64,000 bases of DNA from Crossiella sp. S99.2. Lineage in GTDB: Bacteria > Actinomycetota > Actinomycetes > Mycobacteriales > Pseudonocardiaceae. Made by a program: the position numbers and the translations under genes. Positions 17,769 to 27,181 of the stretch are shown in pieces. The notes under the pieces were generated by a model. The model was not told the DNA's origin, did not search any database, and saw only the letters and a program-made list of their open reading frames with translations. The stretch spans positions 695,541 through 759,540 of the forward strand of contig NZ_JALMDK010000002.1 of the NCBI RefSeq assembly GCF_023094165.1, written 5' to 3'. Each line of letters starts with the position of its first letter. Within the stretch, counting starts at the first letter, position 1.

Positions 17769-19526
17769 TCAGCGGGTGGCGCGCAGGGCGGCGGTGGCGG
17801 CGCGGCCAATGGCCTGCGCGGTGGTGGTGGGGTCGGTCATCACGTGCACGGTCGCCCCGGTCATCGGCTTGCGCCCAGGGACGTCCGGGGCGATCCACAA
17901 CACGGCGCAACCGGTGGCGCGCAACCGGTCGAGAAGCTGCTGCCCGTTGCGGCGGGGTCCGTCGCGGAACTTGCCGTCGGACACGATGACCAGCAACCGC
18001 GCGGCACCGGGGCGCGACAGCCCGAGCGCGCCGTCGAGGGCCTCGATCGCGGTGTCGATGGCTTCCCAGTTGTCGCGGGTGGCGAAGTCGGTCACGGCGG
18101 CGGGCGTCTTGCCGGGGCGGGTGATCGGGCGGACGTGGTGCCCGAAGATCACGGTGGCGGTGTCGGCGGGCACCGGACTCTGCGCGGCGGCGTTGGCCAG
18201 AATCCACGCGGTCGAGGCGACCGGTTTCGCGAAGCTGCCCATGGACCCGGACACGTCGCACGCGATGCCCAGCCGTAGCGGCGGGGTCGGGACCGTCGTG
18301 CGGGTAGTGCGGGTGAACGGTTCGGCGGTCGGCATCGCCCCGGCGGCCAGTTGCGCCTCGCGTGCCAGCGCGCCACGCATCCGAAGGCGTCCGGGCGGAA
18401 TCGGCGAGGTCGTCTTCGTCGCCACCCGGTCACGGACCCCGGCGGTGGTCAACGCGCGCCCGAGCACCCGCGCGGCGGTGCGTTCGCCCGTGGTCGGCGG
18501 GCGGGTGCCGATCGTTTCGGTGCGCCCGTCACGGGGACCGCCTACCGTGAACACGGTGCGGGCGGCGTCGTCGGCCTTCTTCGCGGCGGCGTCGGCGGCG
18601 GCCTTCTCGCGGGCGGCGATCTCGGCGGGGTCCTCGGGCAGCTTCGCCCGCGCTACCGCGCGCGTCACCTTGCCCAGTACCTTGCCGATCACGTCGGCCA
18701 ACGGGGACGGCGACGGGGTGCCGGACGGGTCCGGGGTGGCGGACGGGTCGGCGAGGTGCGGCGGGGTGGTGTCGGGGTCCGGTCCGATGATCTCGCACCA
18801 CTGGCGGCCGAGTTCGATCATGGCGGCGGTGTCGTCATCGGCGGTGCGGAATGCCTTGCGCCACAACGCCCGCAGCTTCCCGAGTTTCTCCGCGCCGAGT
18901 ACGTCTTCCACAGCACGCGCGACGGGCGCGGTTTCGGTGCGGGTGAGGATGCCGCCGTCGGTGCGCCCGAGGAACAGGGCGGCGGTGTGGGCGGCGTCGC
19001 GCGGGGTCATTTTCGGGGCGAAGGCGGGGTCGTCGAGTTTCATGCCGCCCGTGACGATGGTTTTCACGCACGCGCGCAACCAGTGGCGGTCATCAGGGCG
19101 GCGGCGGATCTGTGCCTGTTCGATCCGGGGCTCTTCCAGCAGCAGCGCGGCGTCTACCGCGCCGGGGTCGGCGTCGGTGGGCACGTCGGCGAGCCACCGG
19201 GTGTGTTTGCTGTGCGCGCATTCGTGGGTCAGCGCGCCCCACGTGGGGGCGTAGCGTTTCCGGTCGCTGATCCGGTGGGGTTTGGCGGTGGCGGGGTCGA
19301 CCGGGTGCAGGTGCGTACCGTCGACTTCGATCATGGCGGTGGCGGGCAGGAAACACGCCGGGGCACCCTGTCCCGCACCGGGCGCGATGGTGACCAGTAG
19401 GTCGTCGCGGTCGGCGATCGCGGGGACTTCGGCGGTCAGTGCGGCGGAGAGCGCGTCCCATCCGGGGGCGGCGGGGAACACTGCCGACGCGGTGGCGGCG
19501 GGGTCGGCGATCATGTGCGCGGTCAT
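17769..19526 (-). CDS. HExxH metallopeptidase-like protein with vWA domain
   Basis: 585 residues. The N-terminal part has a zinc-type HECAH motif at 101-105, with LLEEPRIE at 129-136 as possible further ligand, as in DUF2201-type putative metallopeptidases. A charged Ala-rich linker follows (about 270-350). The C-terminal von Willebrand A domain has a complete MIDAS start DVSGSMGS at 424-431 and LLVIVSDGKF at 88 residues beyond. Its partner, a MoxR-type ATPase, is encoded just upstream; such pairs (as in CobS/CobT and vWA-MoxR conflict systems) remodel or load target proteins. Substrate unknown. ATG 19526 follows GGAAAGGAC. Confidence 0.8.
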   Translation of the reverse strand: MTAHMIADPAATASAVFPAAPGWDALSAALTAEVPAIADRDDLLVTIAPGAGQGAPACFLPATAMIEVDGTHLHPVDPATAKPHRISDRKRYAPTWGALTHECAHSKHTRWLADVPTDADPGAVDAALLLEEPRIEQAQIRRRPDDRHWLRACVKTIVTGGMKLDDPAFAPKMTPRDAAHTAALFLGRTDGGILTRTETAPVARAVEDVLGAEKLGKLRALWRKAFRTADDDTAAMIELGRQWCEIIGPDPDTTPPHLADPSATPDPSGTPSPSPLADVIGKVLGKVTRAVARAKLPEDPAEIAAREKAAADAAAKKADDAARTVFTVGGPRDGRTETIGTRPPTTGERTAARVLGRALTTAGVRDRVATKTTSPIPPGRLRMRGALAREAQLAAGAMPTAEPFTRTTRTTVPTPPLRLGIACDVSGSMGSFAKPVASTAWILANAAAQSPVPADTATVIFGHHVRPITRPGKTPAAVTDFATRDNWEAIDTAIEALDGALGLSRPGAARLLVIVSDGKFRDGPRRNGQQLLDRLRATGCAVLWIAPDVPGRKPMTGATVHVMTDPTTTAQAIGRAATAALRATR

Positions 19527-19567
19527 CGCGGTGTGTCCTTTCCGGACGGTTCGGGCGGGGCGGTGGG

Positions 19568-20764
19568 TCAGATACGGGCACCGAGTGCCAGCGGGGCAAC
19601 GGTTTTACCGAAGGCGATCTTGACGGCGGTGGCCACGATGTCGCGGTCCTCTTCCGGGGCGGTGCCGATCAGGTTCCCGGCGGCGGCGTCGGTCCCCAAC
19701 ACGTCGGCGATCTTCTGGAATGCCAGCAGTTCGCGCAGTTGCGGTGCCCAACGGATCTCGCCGCCCGCCTGTCGGGTGGACAGGTTGCGCGCCACGGACA
19801 CGGCGCGGGTGTCGATCTTGAGTTGCGTGGCGAGGTCATAGTCGGTGGACACCTGGATCTGCACGGAAAACCGCGACGCCAACGCATCGGACAGCACCGC
19901 GCCGTGCACGCCGGGGTTGTGTCCGGCCACGACGTAGAAACCGGGGGCGGCGTCGATGACCTCGCCGCCGTTGGCCTTGATCATGATCTGGCGGCGGCCG
20001 TCCATCGCGGGGTACACCACGGCGAGCACGGTCGGCGGTATGAGCGTGGCGTCGTCGATAAACAGGGTCCGGCCTTCGCGCATCGCGCGGACCAGCGGAC
20101 CGTGCACGAACACGAATTTCCCGTCCGGGGTCTGGGTGTACTCGCCCACGATGTCGGCGACCGTGGTGTCCCCGTCGCCCTGAACCGTGACCAGGTCACC
20201 GAAAGCGGCCTCGACGACCGAGGTCTTCCCGGTTCCGGGTGGTCCGTACATCAGGGCGGCGACCCCGGCGTCACGCAACTTGCGCAGCGCGGTCACGTCC
20301 GGAAGTCCGGACAGCTTGCGCGGGTGGTAGAGCTGCCCGTTCGGGCGCGCTACCGGACCGGTCACGGCCGGAGTCGCCGGGGCGGCGGGCGTGGTCGTCG
20401 CGGGCGGTGGCGTCGTCGGGCGGGGCGTGCGGGGGCGGCGGGGTGTGCCCGACGGGACCGCCACGGGCGCGGCGGCGGCGTCGGCGGTGGTCGGGGTCGA
20501 CCGGTAGCGGACCGGTTTGGTCGAGGTTTGTTCGGCGTAGCCCCCGGCGGTGAGCGCGGCGAGCGCGTTGCCGATCGCGCCCGATGACTTCCCGCCGAGT
20601 GCGGCGGCGATGTTGCGCGGGGTCAGTTCGGTGCCCGCCTGATCGGTGAGGACTTGCGCCACCTGTCGGCGGAGTTCGCCGTTGGGCAACCGCCCGCCCG
20701 CCGGGGCGGCGGTCGTCGTGCCGGATGCCGCCGGGGCGGTCGTCGGCGTGGCTGGCGTGGTCAT
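19568..20764 (-). CDS. MoxR/CobS-type AAA+ ATPase with N-terminal winged helix
   Basis: 398 residues from ATG 20764 (AAAGGA ahead). Residues about 25-90 form a winged helix with IAAALGGKSSGAIGNALAAL, nearly the same as the C-terminal domain of the 11540-12421 protein. A Pro/Thr linker runs to about 140. The AAA+ core has Walker A GPPGTGKT at 174-181 and a Walker B TLFIDDATLI where Asp238 stands in place of the usual Glu. Sensor region VVAGHNPGVHG follows. It is encoded immediately before the vWA partner. The DNA-binding-like front end suggests the pair acts at DNA or is recruited through a shared ligand; this is inference. Confidence 0.82.
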   Translation of the reverse strand: MTTPATPTTAPAASGTTTAAPAGGRLPNGELRRQVAQVLTDQAGTELTPRNIAAALGGKSSGAIGNALAALTAGGYAEQTSTKPVRYRSTPTTADAAAAPVAVPSGTPRRPRTPRPTTPPPATTTPAAPATPAVTGPVARPNGQLYHPRKLSGLPDVTALRKLRDAGVAALMYGPPGTGKTSVVEAAFGDLVTVQGDGDTTVADIVGEYTQTPDGKFVFVHGPLVRAMREGRTLFIDDATLIPPTVLAVVYPAMDGRRQIMIKANGGEVIDAAPGFYVVAGHNPGVHGAVLSDALASRFSVQIQVSTDYDLATQLKIDTRAVSVARNLSTRQAGGEIRWAPQLRELLAFQKIADVLGTDAAAGNLIGTAPEEDRDIVATAVKIAFGKTVAPLALGARI

Positions 20765-20808
20765 CGCGGGTGGGTCCTTTCGATCTAGTGCGGGGCGGCG
20801 GGGAACGG

Positions 20809-20985
20809 TCAGGCCGCCACGGCGGCGGTGTCGTCGATGACGTCGGGCGCGTTCTCGTGGGCTTCGGCGGCGGCGTCGGCCGATTCCGGAGTGTGGCCGT
20901 ATTCGACCCACCCGCAGTAACAAAACGCGGTCACCGTGTTGTCGGTTTCGGTGGCGGTGTCGGCGTAACACATAATCGGCCCCAT
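20809..20985 (-). CDS. Small hypothetical protein upstream of the MoxR gene
   Basis: 58 residues if ATG 20985 is used; GTG 21060 would add 25. It reads CYADTATETDN, then FCYCGWVEYGH and an acidic Ala-rich end. Three Cys could bind metal. Neither start has a strong ribosome site. The frame stays open to about 21590, but its AT-rich upstream part looks non-coding. It heads the leftward MoxR-vWA operon. Confidence 0.45.
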   Translation of the reverse strand: MGPIMCYADTATETDNTVTAFCYCGWVEYGHTPESADAAAEAHENAPDVIDDTAAVAA

Positions 20986-21811
20986 TCGTCGGACATAGCT
21001 CGCGCCGGGTGTGGTATTCGGTGTGGTTTCCGGTTCCCCCGGTGGTAATTCAATTATCACTCTGCCGCGCGCCGCGCGCAATAGAAATAGCCGCCCATTT
21101 TCAAGACTCTTTTCGCGATGTTCGCCGCCGCCATTCCCGGCGAATAGAAAGTCGTCCGTGCGGTCACAATTCCGGCCGCCGTTGCGCCGATTTCCGCAGG
21201 CCAGTGACCCGGCCGCGCGCCGGCCGCCGCGGACAGGAATGGTTCGGCGGGACATGAGGAATGACGTCAATGAACAGCAAGAAATAAAACAAACAAATAG
21301 GAAAGGGGGGTAAGGGCGAGCGTAAGATAGATAGAAAGGGTGACCAAGGGAGCAGCATGGAAGCGACGACCACCCAGCCCGCCCCGATGTGTCTACCGGC
21401 TTGTGGACAAGCGAGTCTGGGATACCAGCGGATCCCCCGATGGCCCGCATGACCAGCGTCTTCGCAGGCCGCAGGGGGTGGTCCTCTAACCTGATCCCCC
21501 GTATGAACCCCATCATGATCCCCCGTATGAACCCCCAATGGAAGCCACCGTGCGTGTCGATGATCCCTGAAACGACTACTCGGCGTGACATTCGGTCAGG
21601 GTTGGCTTTGAGTAGGAATACGGTGGGCTGGTTCCGCCGTTCGGCGTAACGTGGAGGGCTCTGTCGCTACGAGACGAGGAGGCCGAGACCGGCTCTGTGG
21701 TCGTGCTGAGCAGGCACGACCGTTCAGGTGGCTGCCGCAGGGGGTGCGTCGCCGGACGAGGGGACGACGGGCGCGGCGCGAGGGCCGGGTCAGTGCACAC
21801 GGGGAGGCGTT
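20986..21811. other. AT-rich non-coding region with short direct repeats
   Basis: About 800 bp without a convincing gene. Bases 21080-21350 are far richer in A and T than the surroundings, including a run at 21280-21300 (AAGAAATAAAACAAACAAAT). Bases 21431-21535 hold three related copies of GATCCCCCGTATGAACCCC. It separates the leftward MoxR operon from the HxlR gene. It could be an origin, transfer origin or regulatory region; the sequence alone does not decide. Confidence 0.55.
21431..21535. repeat. Iteron-like direct repeats
   Basis: GATCCCCCGTATGAACCCC occurs exactly at 21493-21511 and 21517-21535, 24 bases apart. A degenerate copy, GATCCCCCGATGGCCCGCAT, starts at 21431. The spacing is close to two helical turns, which would suit cooperative protein binding. 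Confidence 0.6.
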
Positions 21812-22282
21812 ATGAAGGTGGGGGACGAGAGGTTCCTTCGGGGTTTGTACGACCTGAAGTACCTTTTCGGGGACAAGTGGGCACCGGCCATCCTGGTCAC
21901 GCTCTCGGGCGGCCCCATGCGGCGAAAAGAGATTCTTTCCACGATCAGCTCGTATTCCATTGGTGAAGAATGGTCGGACAAACACGCCGTCCTGCACGAT
22001 AGCATTCTGGCGCGTACATTGAAAAAGATGACCGAAGAAGGTCTTTTGACGCGCATCCGGTGCACAAAGACTTTTCCGGTCACAGTTACTTACGAGTTGA
22101 AGCCGGAAGTCTTGGAGTTCTTGACGCAGGCCGAGGTGCTCGTGGCCTGGGCTGAGAAGCATCAGGAACTCATCGCGCAAGCTCAGGCATACAGTCGCCG
22201 GAATGGTGACGAGATGGGCACGCTGACGGGAATGGGTGAGCTGGACGAAATCGGTCTCACCGATGACGAGGACGACGAATAG
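21812..22282 (+). CDS. HxlR-type winged-helix regulator
   Basis: 156 residues from ATG 21812 with GGGGAGG ahead. The HxlR fold is recognisable: LFGDKWAPAILVTLSGGPMR, RRKEILSTISSY, then DSILARTLKKMTEEGLLTRI as recognition region and a wing ending TVTYELKPEVLEFL. An acidic tail (DDEDDE) follows. The usual N-terminal Cys of redox-sensing HxlR proteins is absent. It is convergent with the SARP gene. Local codon use is less GC-rich than its neighbours (for example AAAGAGATTCTTTCC), which suggests separate acquisition. Confidence 0.75.
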   Translation: MKVGDERFLRGLYDLKYLFGDKWAPAILVTLSGGPMRRKEILSTISSYSIGEEWSDKHAVLHDSILARTLKKMTEEGLLTRIRCTKTFPVTVTYELKPEVLEFLTQAEVLVAWAEKHQELIAQAQAYSRRNGDEMGTLTGMGELDEIGLTDDEDDE

Positions 22283-22352
22283 GCCGAGCTGGCAGACACC
22301 CGCACGCTCCGGGCCGGCAACGGCAGGCCCTCGCCGCCATTGCCCCACCGCC

Positions 22353-25300
22353 TCAGCTGGCCGCGATGCGCCCACGTTCGCCCTGGGCCTGTGCACTCGT
22401 GGCGCCGGCTGAGCCGTCCTCGTGACGCTGCCCCAGCCGGGCAGCCAGCCCACGAGCCTGCGGAGTCGGCGCCGCGTCGACCTCGGCGAGCCGGGTGGTC
22501 AGCAAGGTCAGCGTCCGCGGGATGGCGTCCAGCTGCCCGAGACGTTCCTGCAGCCGCATGATGTCGCGGTAGAGCAGCTCGTTGTGCGGATCGAAGGCCC
22601 GCGCGACTTCCAGCAGATCCAGGGTCTGCTGGGGATCGGAGTCCACCAGCGCGCGGGCCAGCGCCGCGACAGCGTCGATAGCGTCGCGGCGGATCGCCTC
22701 GCGGGCGGGCTCGATCCACTCGTTCGACATGCCCTCGGCCAGCGGTCCGCCGTAGCTGTTGACCACCTCGCGGTACGCATCGACACGCGCGGAGTCGGTG
22801 GCGGCGGCGCGGCGGGCGGCCACGGCGCGCGCGAAGCGCCAGTAGTCACTGCGAACGCTCGCGGGATCGAGCTGGTAGCGCCCGTTGCTGGCGGAGACGA
22901 CGTCGGTCACCGTGCCGTTCGTGGCCGTGGCCAGCGCGCTGCGCATCCGCGACAACGCCGTGTGCAGGGCGTTGGTCGGCCGCGCCGGCGGGTCCTGGCC
23001 CCACAAGGCCGAGACGAGCGTCTCGCGGGTGGCACCGTCCGGATGCAGCGCCAGCAGCACCAGCAACTCCTTGGTCCGGGGCTGCAAGGCGCCGGTGATC
23101 TCGCGCGCATCGCCGGTGGCGCCGGGTTCGGGGTGCCAGTGCACCCGCAGGTCACCGAGCACGGTCACGGTGAGCAGCGCTGGGCTGGTGTCCTGTTCAC
23201 CGCCGCTGGTGGTGGTCGGCGGTGTCTCGGCCACGGGTTTGGCGGGCTCGCTGGTGGACGCCGGTTCGTCGGCTTCGCCCTCGTCGTGGTGCTCGGTCTC
23301 GTCGTCGGCCAAGCGCGACGGGACCTGCCGGACGCCGGAGGCCGGTGGGCGCAGCCGGGCACCGGGCGGCTGAACCTGAGCGGGGCCGAGGATCTCCAGC
23401 TCGGTGTCCGGGAGCGCCGATTGCGTGACCGCGGCCGTGACTTCCAGCTCGATCTCGTCCGCGCCCGAGCCGCCGGTCTCGAGCGGGTCGGCCTCGCCTT
23501 GTGCTTGGTCGTTGCCGGCGGGGTGCGCCGCCACGATGCGAGGACGCGGCACGGGCGGCGCGACGAGCTCGTCGGTGGCCGGCGGGTCGGGTTCGGCTTG
23601 ACGCAGCAGGGCCAGCAGCTCGGCGGCGTCGCCGCCGCCAAGGCGGAACATCCGGGTGCCGCGCAGGGCCTCGCCCAGACCAGGGCCGGTGGCCGAGATC
23701 GAGCCATCGTCGCGGACGTAGGCGGTAACGCCGGGTTGCCACTGGCCCAGCAGCAGACCGGTGACCCCGAACGGCGCTCCGTTATCCAGGACCGCCTGCA
23801 GTCGTGAGTGGTGTGCTGGTGGTCGTGCCACCAACACCAGCGGCGGCCACGTCCCTGGCTCGGCCTCGGGTTCCCGGCTGGCCGTGGCTCGCACCAGGGT
23901 CTCGGCCTCCACCGCGTCCAGCGCGCCGTCCAGGTCGGCGACGACCCGCACGGCCGAGGGCAGGTGCTCCTGTGTTGCTCCGCGTCCGAGCACCGAGACC
24001 AGGTCGTCGGCCGGGACGATGACGATCGCCCCGGCCGACGTCGCCAGGTGGTCTGGGGAGCTGGTGAGCGCGGTGATCAGCAGAGCACGGGCCGCAGCGG
24101 GAGCACCGGCGCCGACCAGGCCAAGGCCGCGGGCGGTCGCGAGGTCGAGGGCGACCTCGCGACCGTCGCGGACACCCAGACCCGGCGCGACGGTGGGGGG
24201 TCGGCCGGCGCCGGTCTGGGGCGCGCCCACCACAAGGGGCGGCGCGGGCGGGACACGCTGCGGACGCTGCTGTTCCTCGTCGCCCGGGTAGTCCTCGTCG
24301 AGGTCGATCTCGTCGTCGGCCTCGGAGCGCAGGTGCGCCAGCCGCAGCTGGTAGACCACCGGTGCGACGGGCAGGTCGTCGCGGTCGCCGCTGCCGGGCC
24401 GGTATCGGCTGTTGTGGCGGCGGCGGGCGACGAGCAATGCCGCGCTGATCGCGGCGGCCAGGCCGAGCCCGACGAACAGCTCCGCTCCCCAGCGGAAGCC
24501 GGGTTCGCTCGTCGCGGGAGCCGAGTTGGTGCCGGTCGCGGCCGGTGGTGCTTGTTGGGTGGACGGCGCTGGTTGCGCTGGTGTGGACGGTTGGATGCTC
24601 GTCGGTGGCACAGCGGTGGTCGGCGGGGCGGGAGCGGTCGGTGGGGCGGGAGTGGACTGGTCCGGGTCGGCTGGCTGCTGGGGTGGCACCGTCGGCGCGC
24701 TCGGGTCGTGTGGCAGTGCGAGTTCCTCGCCGGGGAAGATCAGGCTGGGTTTGGTGAACGTGTGCCCGTTCGGTTGCGGCTTGCCCTTGTTGAGGTCGAA
24801 GATCTCCGGCCAGCGCGCGCCGTCGCCGAGGGTGCGTTCGGCGATGCGCCACAACGAGTCGTGGATTCCGTTCTGTGGTGCCAGCACGACCACCGACTCC
24901 GGATGTGTGGGAGCGGCGACGGTGCTGCTGTCGCCGGTGGTGGTCTGGGTGGCGAAGACCGCGTTGCGGACCACCGGGGTCTCGCCGGCGGGGCCTGGGT
25001 GTTGCCAGGCTGGGGCGGTCGCCACGACTTGCGATCCGGTCCCGAGCGCCGTGGACAACGAGGTGGGTGGTGCTGGTGAGGGTCGGTTGCCCAGTACTGC
25101 CAGCAGGACTGCGCCGACCAGTACGGCCGCCAGCGCGTGCATCGGACCGGCGGCGGAGAAGTCCGGCAACCGGGCTGCGTCGAACCCACTGCGTGCCAGG
25201 TCGATCGTGCACCGAAGGACGTCGATGGTGAACGCGGCCCACGTGATCCAGCACAAGCAGGCGAGAAAGCCCAGCAGGAACGTGGTCGTCATCGGGCCGA

Positions 25301-25538
25301 GCAGTACGCCCTGGACTTCGGCCCATGTCGGGACGTGGTTCGGCAACGGCCAGCCGACGTAGTGCCACAGCGCCCAGGGCAAGCCCGCCACAAGCGCGAG
25401 TAACACCGCGGCTGCGATGAGCCCTCGGAGCGCCCGGCCGGCGAACCGGAACATGCCGGCCAGTGCCCACCACACGCGGCGGCCCGCGCCCGGTGGCCGT
25501 GTCGGCTCCCGGCCGGACTTGTGCGATGTCGAGGTCAC
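22353..25538 (-). CDS. Membrane-anchored LysM-SARP (BTAD) regulator
   Basis: 1061 residues. Three hydrophobic segments (about 36-60, 80-107, 133-150) are followed by a LysM domain (about 225-280: DSLWRIAERTLGDGARWPEI), a Pro/Thr-rich stretch and a further membrane segment (about 350-370). The large second half is soluble and ends in a SARP winged helix (LQPRTKELLVLLALHPDGAT) and a BTAD helical domain (about 885-1020). Such membrane SARPs adjoin Tad pilus genes in several actinomycetes. It could sense wall material through LysM and signal inward, but DNA binding by a tethered protein needs proof. It is the last gene of the leftward Tad block. Confidence 0.82.
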   Translation of the reverse strand: MTSTSHKSGREPTRPPGAGRRVWWALAGMFRFAGRALRGLIAAAVLLALVAGLPWALWHYVGWPLPNHVPTWAEVQGVLLGPMTTTFLLGFLACLCWITWAAFTIDVLRCTIDLARSGFDAARLPDFSAAGPMHALAAVLVGAVLLAVLGNRPSPAPPTSLSTALGTGSQVVATAPAWQHPGPAGETPVVRNAVFATQTTTGDSSTVAAPTHPESVVVLAPQNGIHDSLWRIAERTLGDGARWPEIFDLNKGKPQPNGHTFTKPSLIFPGEELALPHDPSAPTVPPQQPADPDQSTPAPPTAPAPPTTAVPPTSIQPSTPAQPAPSTQQAPPAATGTNSAPATSEPGFRWGAELFVGLGLAAAISAALLVARRRHNSRYRPGSGDRDDLPVAPVVYQLRLAHLRSEADDEIDLDEDYPGDEEQQRPQRVPPAPPLVVGAPQTGAGRPPTVAPGLGVRDGREVALDLATARGLGLVGAGAPAAARALLITALTSSPDHLATSAGAIVIVPADDLVSVLGRGATQEHLPSAVRVVADLDGALDAVEAETLVRATASREPEAEPGTWPPLVLVARPPAHHSRLQAVLDNGAPFGVTGLLLGQWQPGVTAYVRDDGSISATGPGLGEALRGTRMFRLGGGDAAELLALLRQAEPDPPATDELVAPPVPRPRIVAAHPAGNDQAQGEADPLETGGSGADEIELEVTAAVTQSALPDTELEILGPAQVQPPGARLRPPASGVRQVPSRLADDETEHHDEGEADEPASTSEPAKPVAETPPTTTSGGEQDTSPALLTVTVLGDLRVHWHPEPGATGDAREITGALQPRTKELLVLLALHPDGATRETLVSALWGQDPPARPTNALHTALSRMRSALATATNGTVTDVVSASNGRYQLDPASVRSDYWRFARAVAARRAAATDSARVDAYREVVNSYGGPLAEGMSNEWIEPAREAIRRDAIDAVAALARALVDSDPQQTLDLLEVARAFDPHNELLYRDIMRLQERLGQLDAIPRTLTLLTTRLAEVDAAPTPQARGLAARLGQRHEDGSAGATSAQAQGERGRIAAS

Positions 25539-25647
25539 AGCTGACTCGTTTCCTTGGCAGTACAGGGCTTTAGGGATCGATGCTCACCACGCCACGAGGC
25601 AACGGATGCACGCGCCGGGTGTGTCTTGGTGACGAACGTCTGTCAGG

Positions 25648-26091
25648 TCACCCCGCCGTGACGCGCTCAGGCGTGTCCGCGGTGTCGGTGCGAGGTGCGG
25701 CGGGCTCGCGTGGCACGGACGCAAGGCCGTTTGTCGGTCCCTTCGCCGCGGACGGTCCTCGGGCTGTGGTGCTCGCCGCAGTCACAGCGGGCTTCTTCTT
25801 TTTCGTGGTGCGGTTCGGTTTCCGGGTCGTGAGCCATCCCGTCAGGTCGGCTGCCGGAATGTTGGTGAACCGCGCCAGCTCGTCGATGTCCAGCACGTCG
25901 CTCGCGTCAGCGAGTACTTCGCCGAGCTGTCGTTCGACCTCGTCGAGTTGCGTGGCGAGCTCGGTTCGGGTTTTGGCGAGTTCGCCGACTTGCTTTGCCG
26001 CGGCGGATCGCTTCAGGCGCCGAGCCGTGTCGGCCGCCTCGACTCGGCGGTCGATCTCCTCGGCCGTGGCGATCTCGTCGGTCGTAGCCAT
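25648..26091 (-). CDS. Coiled-coil hypothetical protein in Tad block
   Basis: 147 residues from ATG 26091 (GAGGAG ahead). The first 90 residues are a charged helix with heptad character (ELAKTRTELATQLDEVERQL). Then comes an HTH-like DIDELARFTNIPAADLTGWL and a basic tail containing KKKKP. No membrane segment. It sits between the pilus minor subunits and the SARP gene, so a regulatory or scaffolding role in the pilus locus is possible. Not recognised by family. Confidence 0.6.
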   Translation of the reverse strand: MATTDEIATAEEIDRRVEAADTARRLKRSAAAKQVGELAKTRTELATQLDEVERQLGEVLADASDVLDIDELARFTNIPAADLTGWLTTRKPNRTTKKKKPAVTAASTTARGPSAAKGPTNGLASVPREPAAPRTDTADTPERVTAG

Positions 26092-26138
26092 CCCGATCTC
26101 CTCTGTGTTGGCGTACTGGTGTGAGCGTTGGAGCGCGG

Positions 26139-26630
26139 CTATGGGTCGATGGTCACCACCCCGCGCTGGGGATGAGCGCTGCCGGTGCCGTGGACGGTGA
26201 GGCTGGAGATCCCGACCATGCCCAGCAGTTGCGTGTTCTGGGAGGCGGTGATGGTGACCGTGACGGTGTCGCCGGAGACGGTCACAGTTCCGGAGGCGCC
26301 GACGGTGGCGAGATAGCTTTGCGCGTCGGCGACCGCCTGGACCGGTACCAGTTGCAGGGTGCCGGTGCTGCGGTAGGCGGAGAGGTCGATGGCCTGGGCG
26401 CCGGCGCGAGCGGCGGCTTCCGCCTGCCCGTTGGCCTTGACCTTGGCGGACAAGGCCAAGCCCCCGTCCAGGGTCAGCCCGGCCAAGGCGAGGATCCCGA
26501 TGGTGAGTACCACGACGAACGCGGTCGCCCGGCCGTCGTCGGCCCGCCACCAGGTCCGCCGCTGCGTTCGCCACCAGTGGCTCCGCCGTGTCCACCAGAG
26601 TGTCGACTTATCGTGTGCCTGGCGGATCAT
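26139..26630 (-). CDS. TadG-like pilus assembly protein
   Basis: 163 residues from ATG 26630, which overlaps the upstream stop as ATGA. A basic, Trp-rich N-terminus is followed by one membrane segment ([20 protein letters not shown]) and the sequence [20 protein letters not shown], typical of the Flp pilus TadE/TadG N-terminal region. The rest is a short beta-rich outer domain. Only 163 residues, so much shorter than full TadG and lacking its vWA part. Third of three such subunits in this operon. Confidence 0.75.
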   Translation of the reverse strand: MIRQAHDKSTLWWTRRSHWWRTQRRTWWRADDGRATAFVVVLTIGILALAGLTLDGGLALSAKVKANGQAEAAARAGAQAIDLSAYRSTGTLQLVPVQAVADAQSYLATVGASGTVTVSGDTVTVTITASQNTQLLGMVGISSLTVHGTGSAHPQRGVVTIDP

Positions 26631-27172
26631 GCGCCGCCTCCGGAGGCATTTCCCGAGACCGAGCGCCAGGTATCGACTGGTTCGACAGCGGTGGCGGACA
26701 AGCGTTTCTGACCGGGAACACCGAGGATCAGCGCGTCGCCGAAGTCGACCGCACACGACACCGTCACGCTGACCGTGCCGCCCGGTCGCATCCCGCCGGT
26801 GGCGGTGTCCACGCTCAGCGACGCACAGGTCACTCCGGCTGAGGACAGCGCGTTGGTGGCGGTGGACTGAGCCGCTGCGGTGGCGGTGGCCGAGGTGCGT
26901 TCGATGCTCGCCGCGCGGGCCGCTTGGTGCGCGGCATCGTCCAGCCGCAGCCGGGCATCCACCCCTCGGTGGATCACCACGGCGACGAACACGAGCAGCA
27001 TGACCAGAAACGGTGCCGCTATGGTGACTTCCGCAGCCACTGAGCCACGGTCCGCGCGCCACCAGGCCACCCACCGACCCAGGCGGGGGTGATAGCGCCC
27101 CAGCGGGCGTTCTGGGCTACCGGACGGGCGCATGGCGGGTGTCCGGGCGGCGGGCGATTTCGTGGTCGTCAT
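26627..27172 (-). CDS. TadE-like minor pilin
   Basis: 181 residues. After a 40-residue basic cytoplasmic part comes [20 protein letters not shown], the TadE signature with a conserved Glu in the first turn of the membrane helix. A helical stalk ([20 protein letters not shown]) and a small outer domain with two Cys follow. ATG 27172 is nine bases after the upstream stop and the end overlaps the TadG-like gene. Likely a pseudopilin of the Tad machine, processed by the prepilin peptidase encoded at 34878. Confidence 0.8.
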   Translation of the reverse strand: MTTTKSPAARTPAMRPSGSPERPLGRYHPRLGRWVAWWRADRGSVAAEVTIAAPFLVMLLVFVAVVIHRGVDARLRLDDAAHQAARAASIERTSATATAAAQSTATNALSSAGVTCASLSVDTATGGMRPGGTVSVTVSCAVDFGDALILGVPGQKRLSATAVEPVDTWRSVSGNASGGGA

Positions 27173-27181
27173 AGCGTCCGA

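Noticed and set aside
20986..21591. Long N-terminal extension of the small protein at 20809
   Set aside because: The upstream part lies in AT-rich sequence and has low-complexity Arg/Gly and hydrophobic stretches unlike a real protein.
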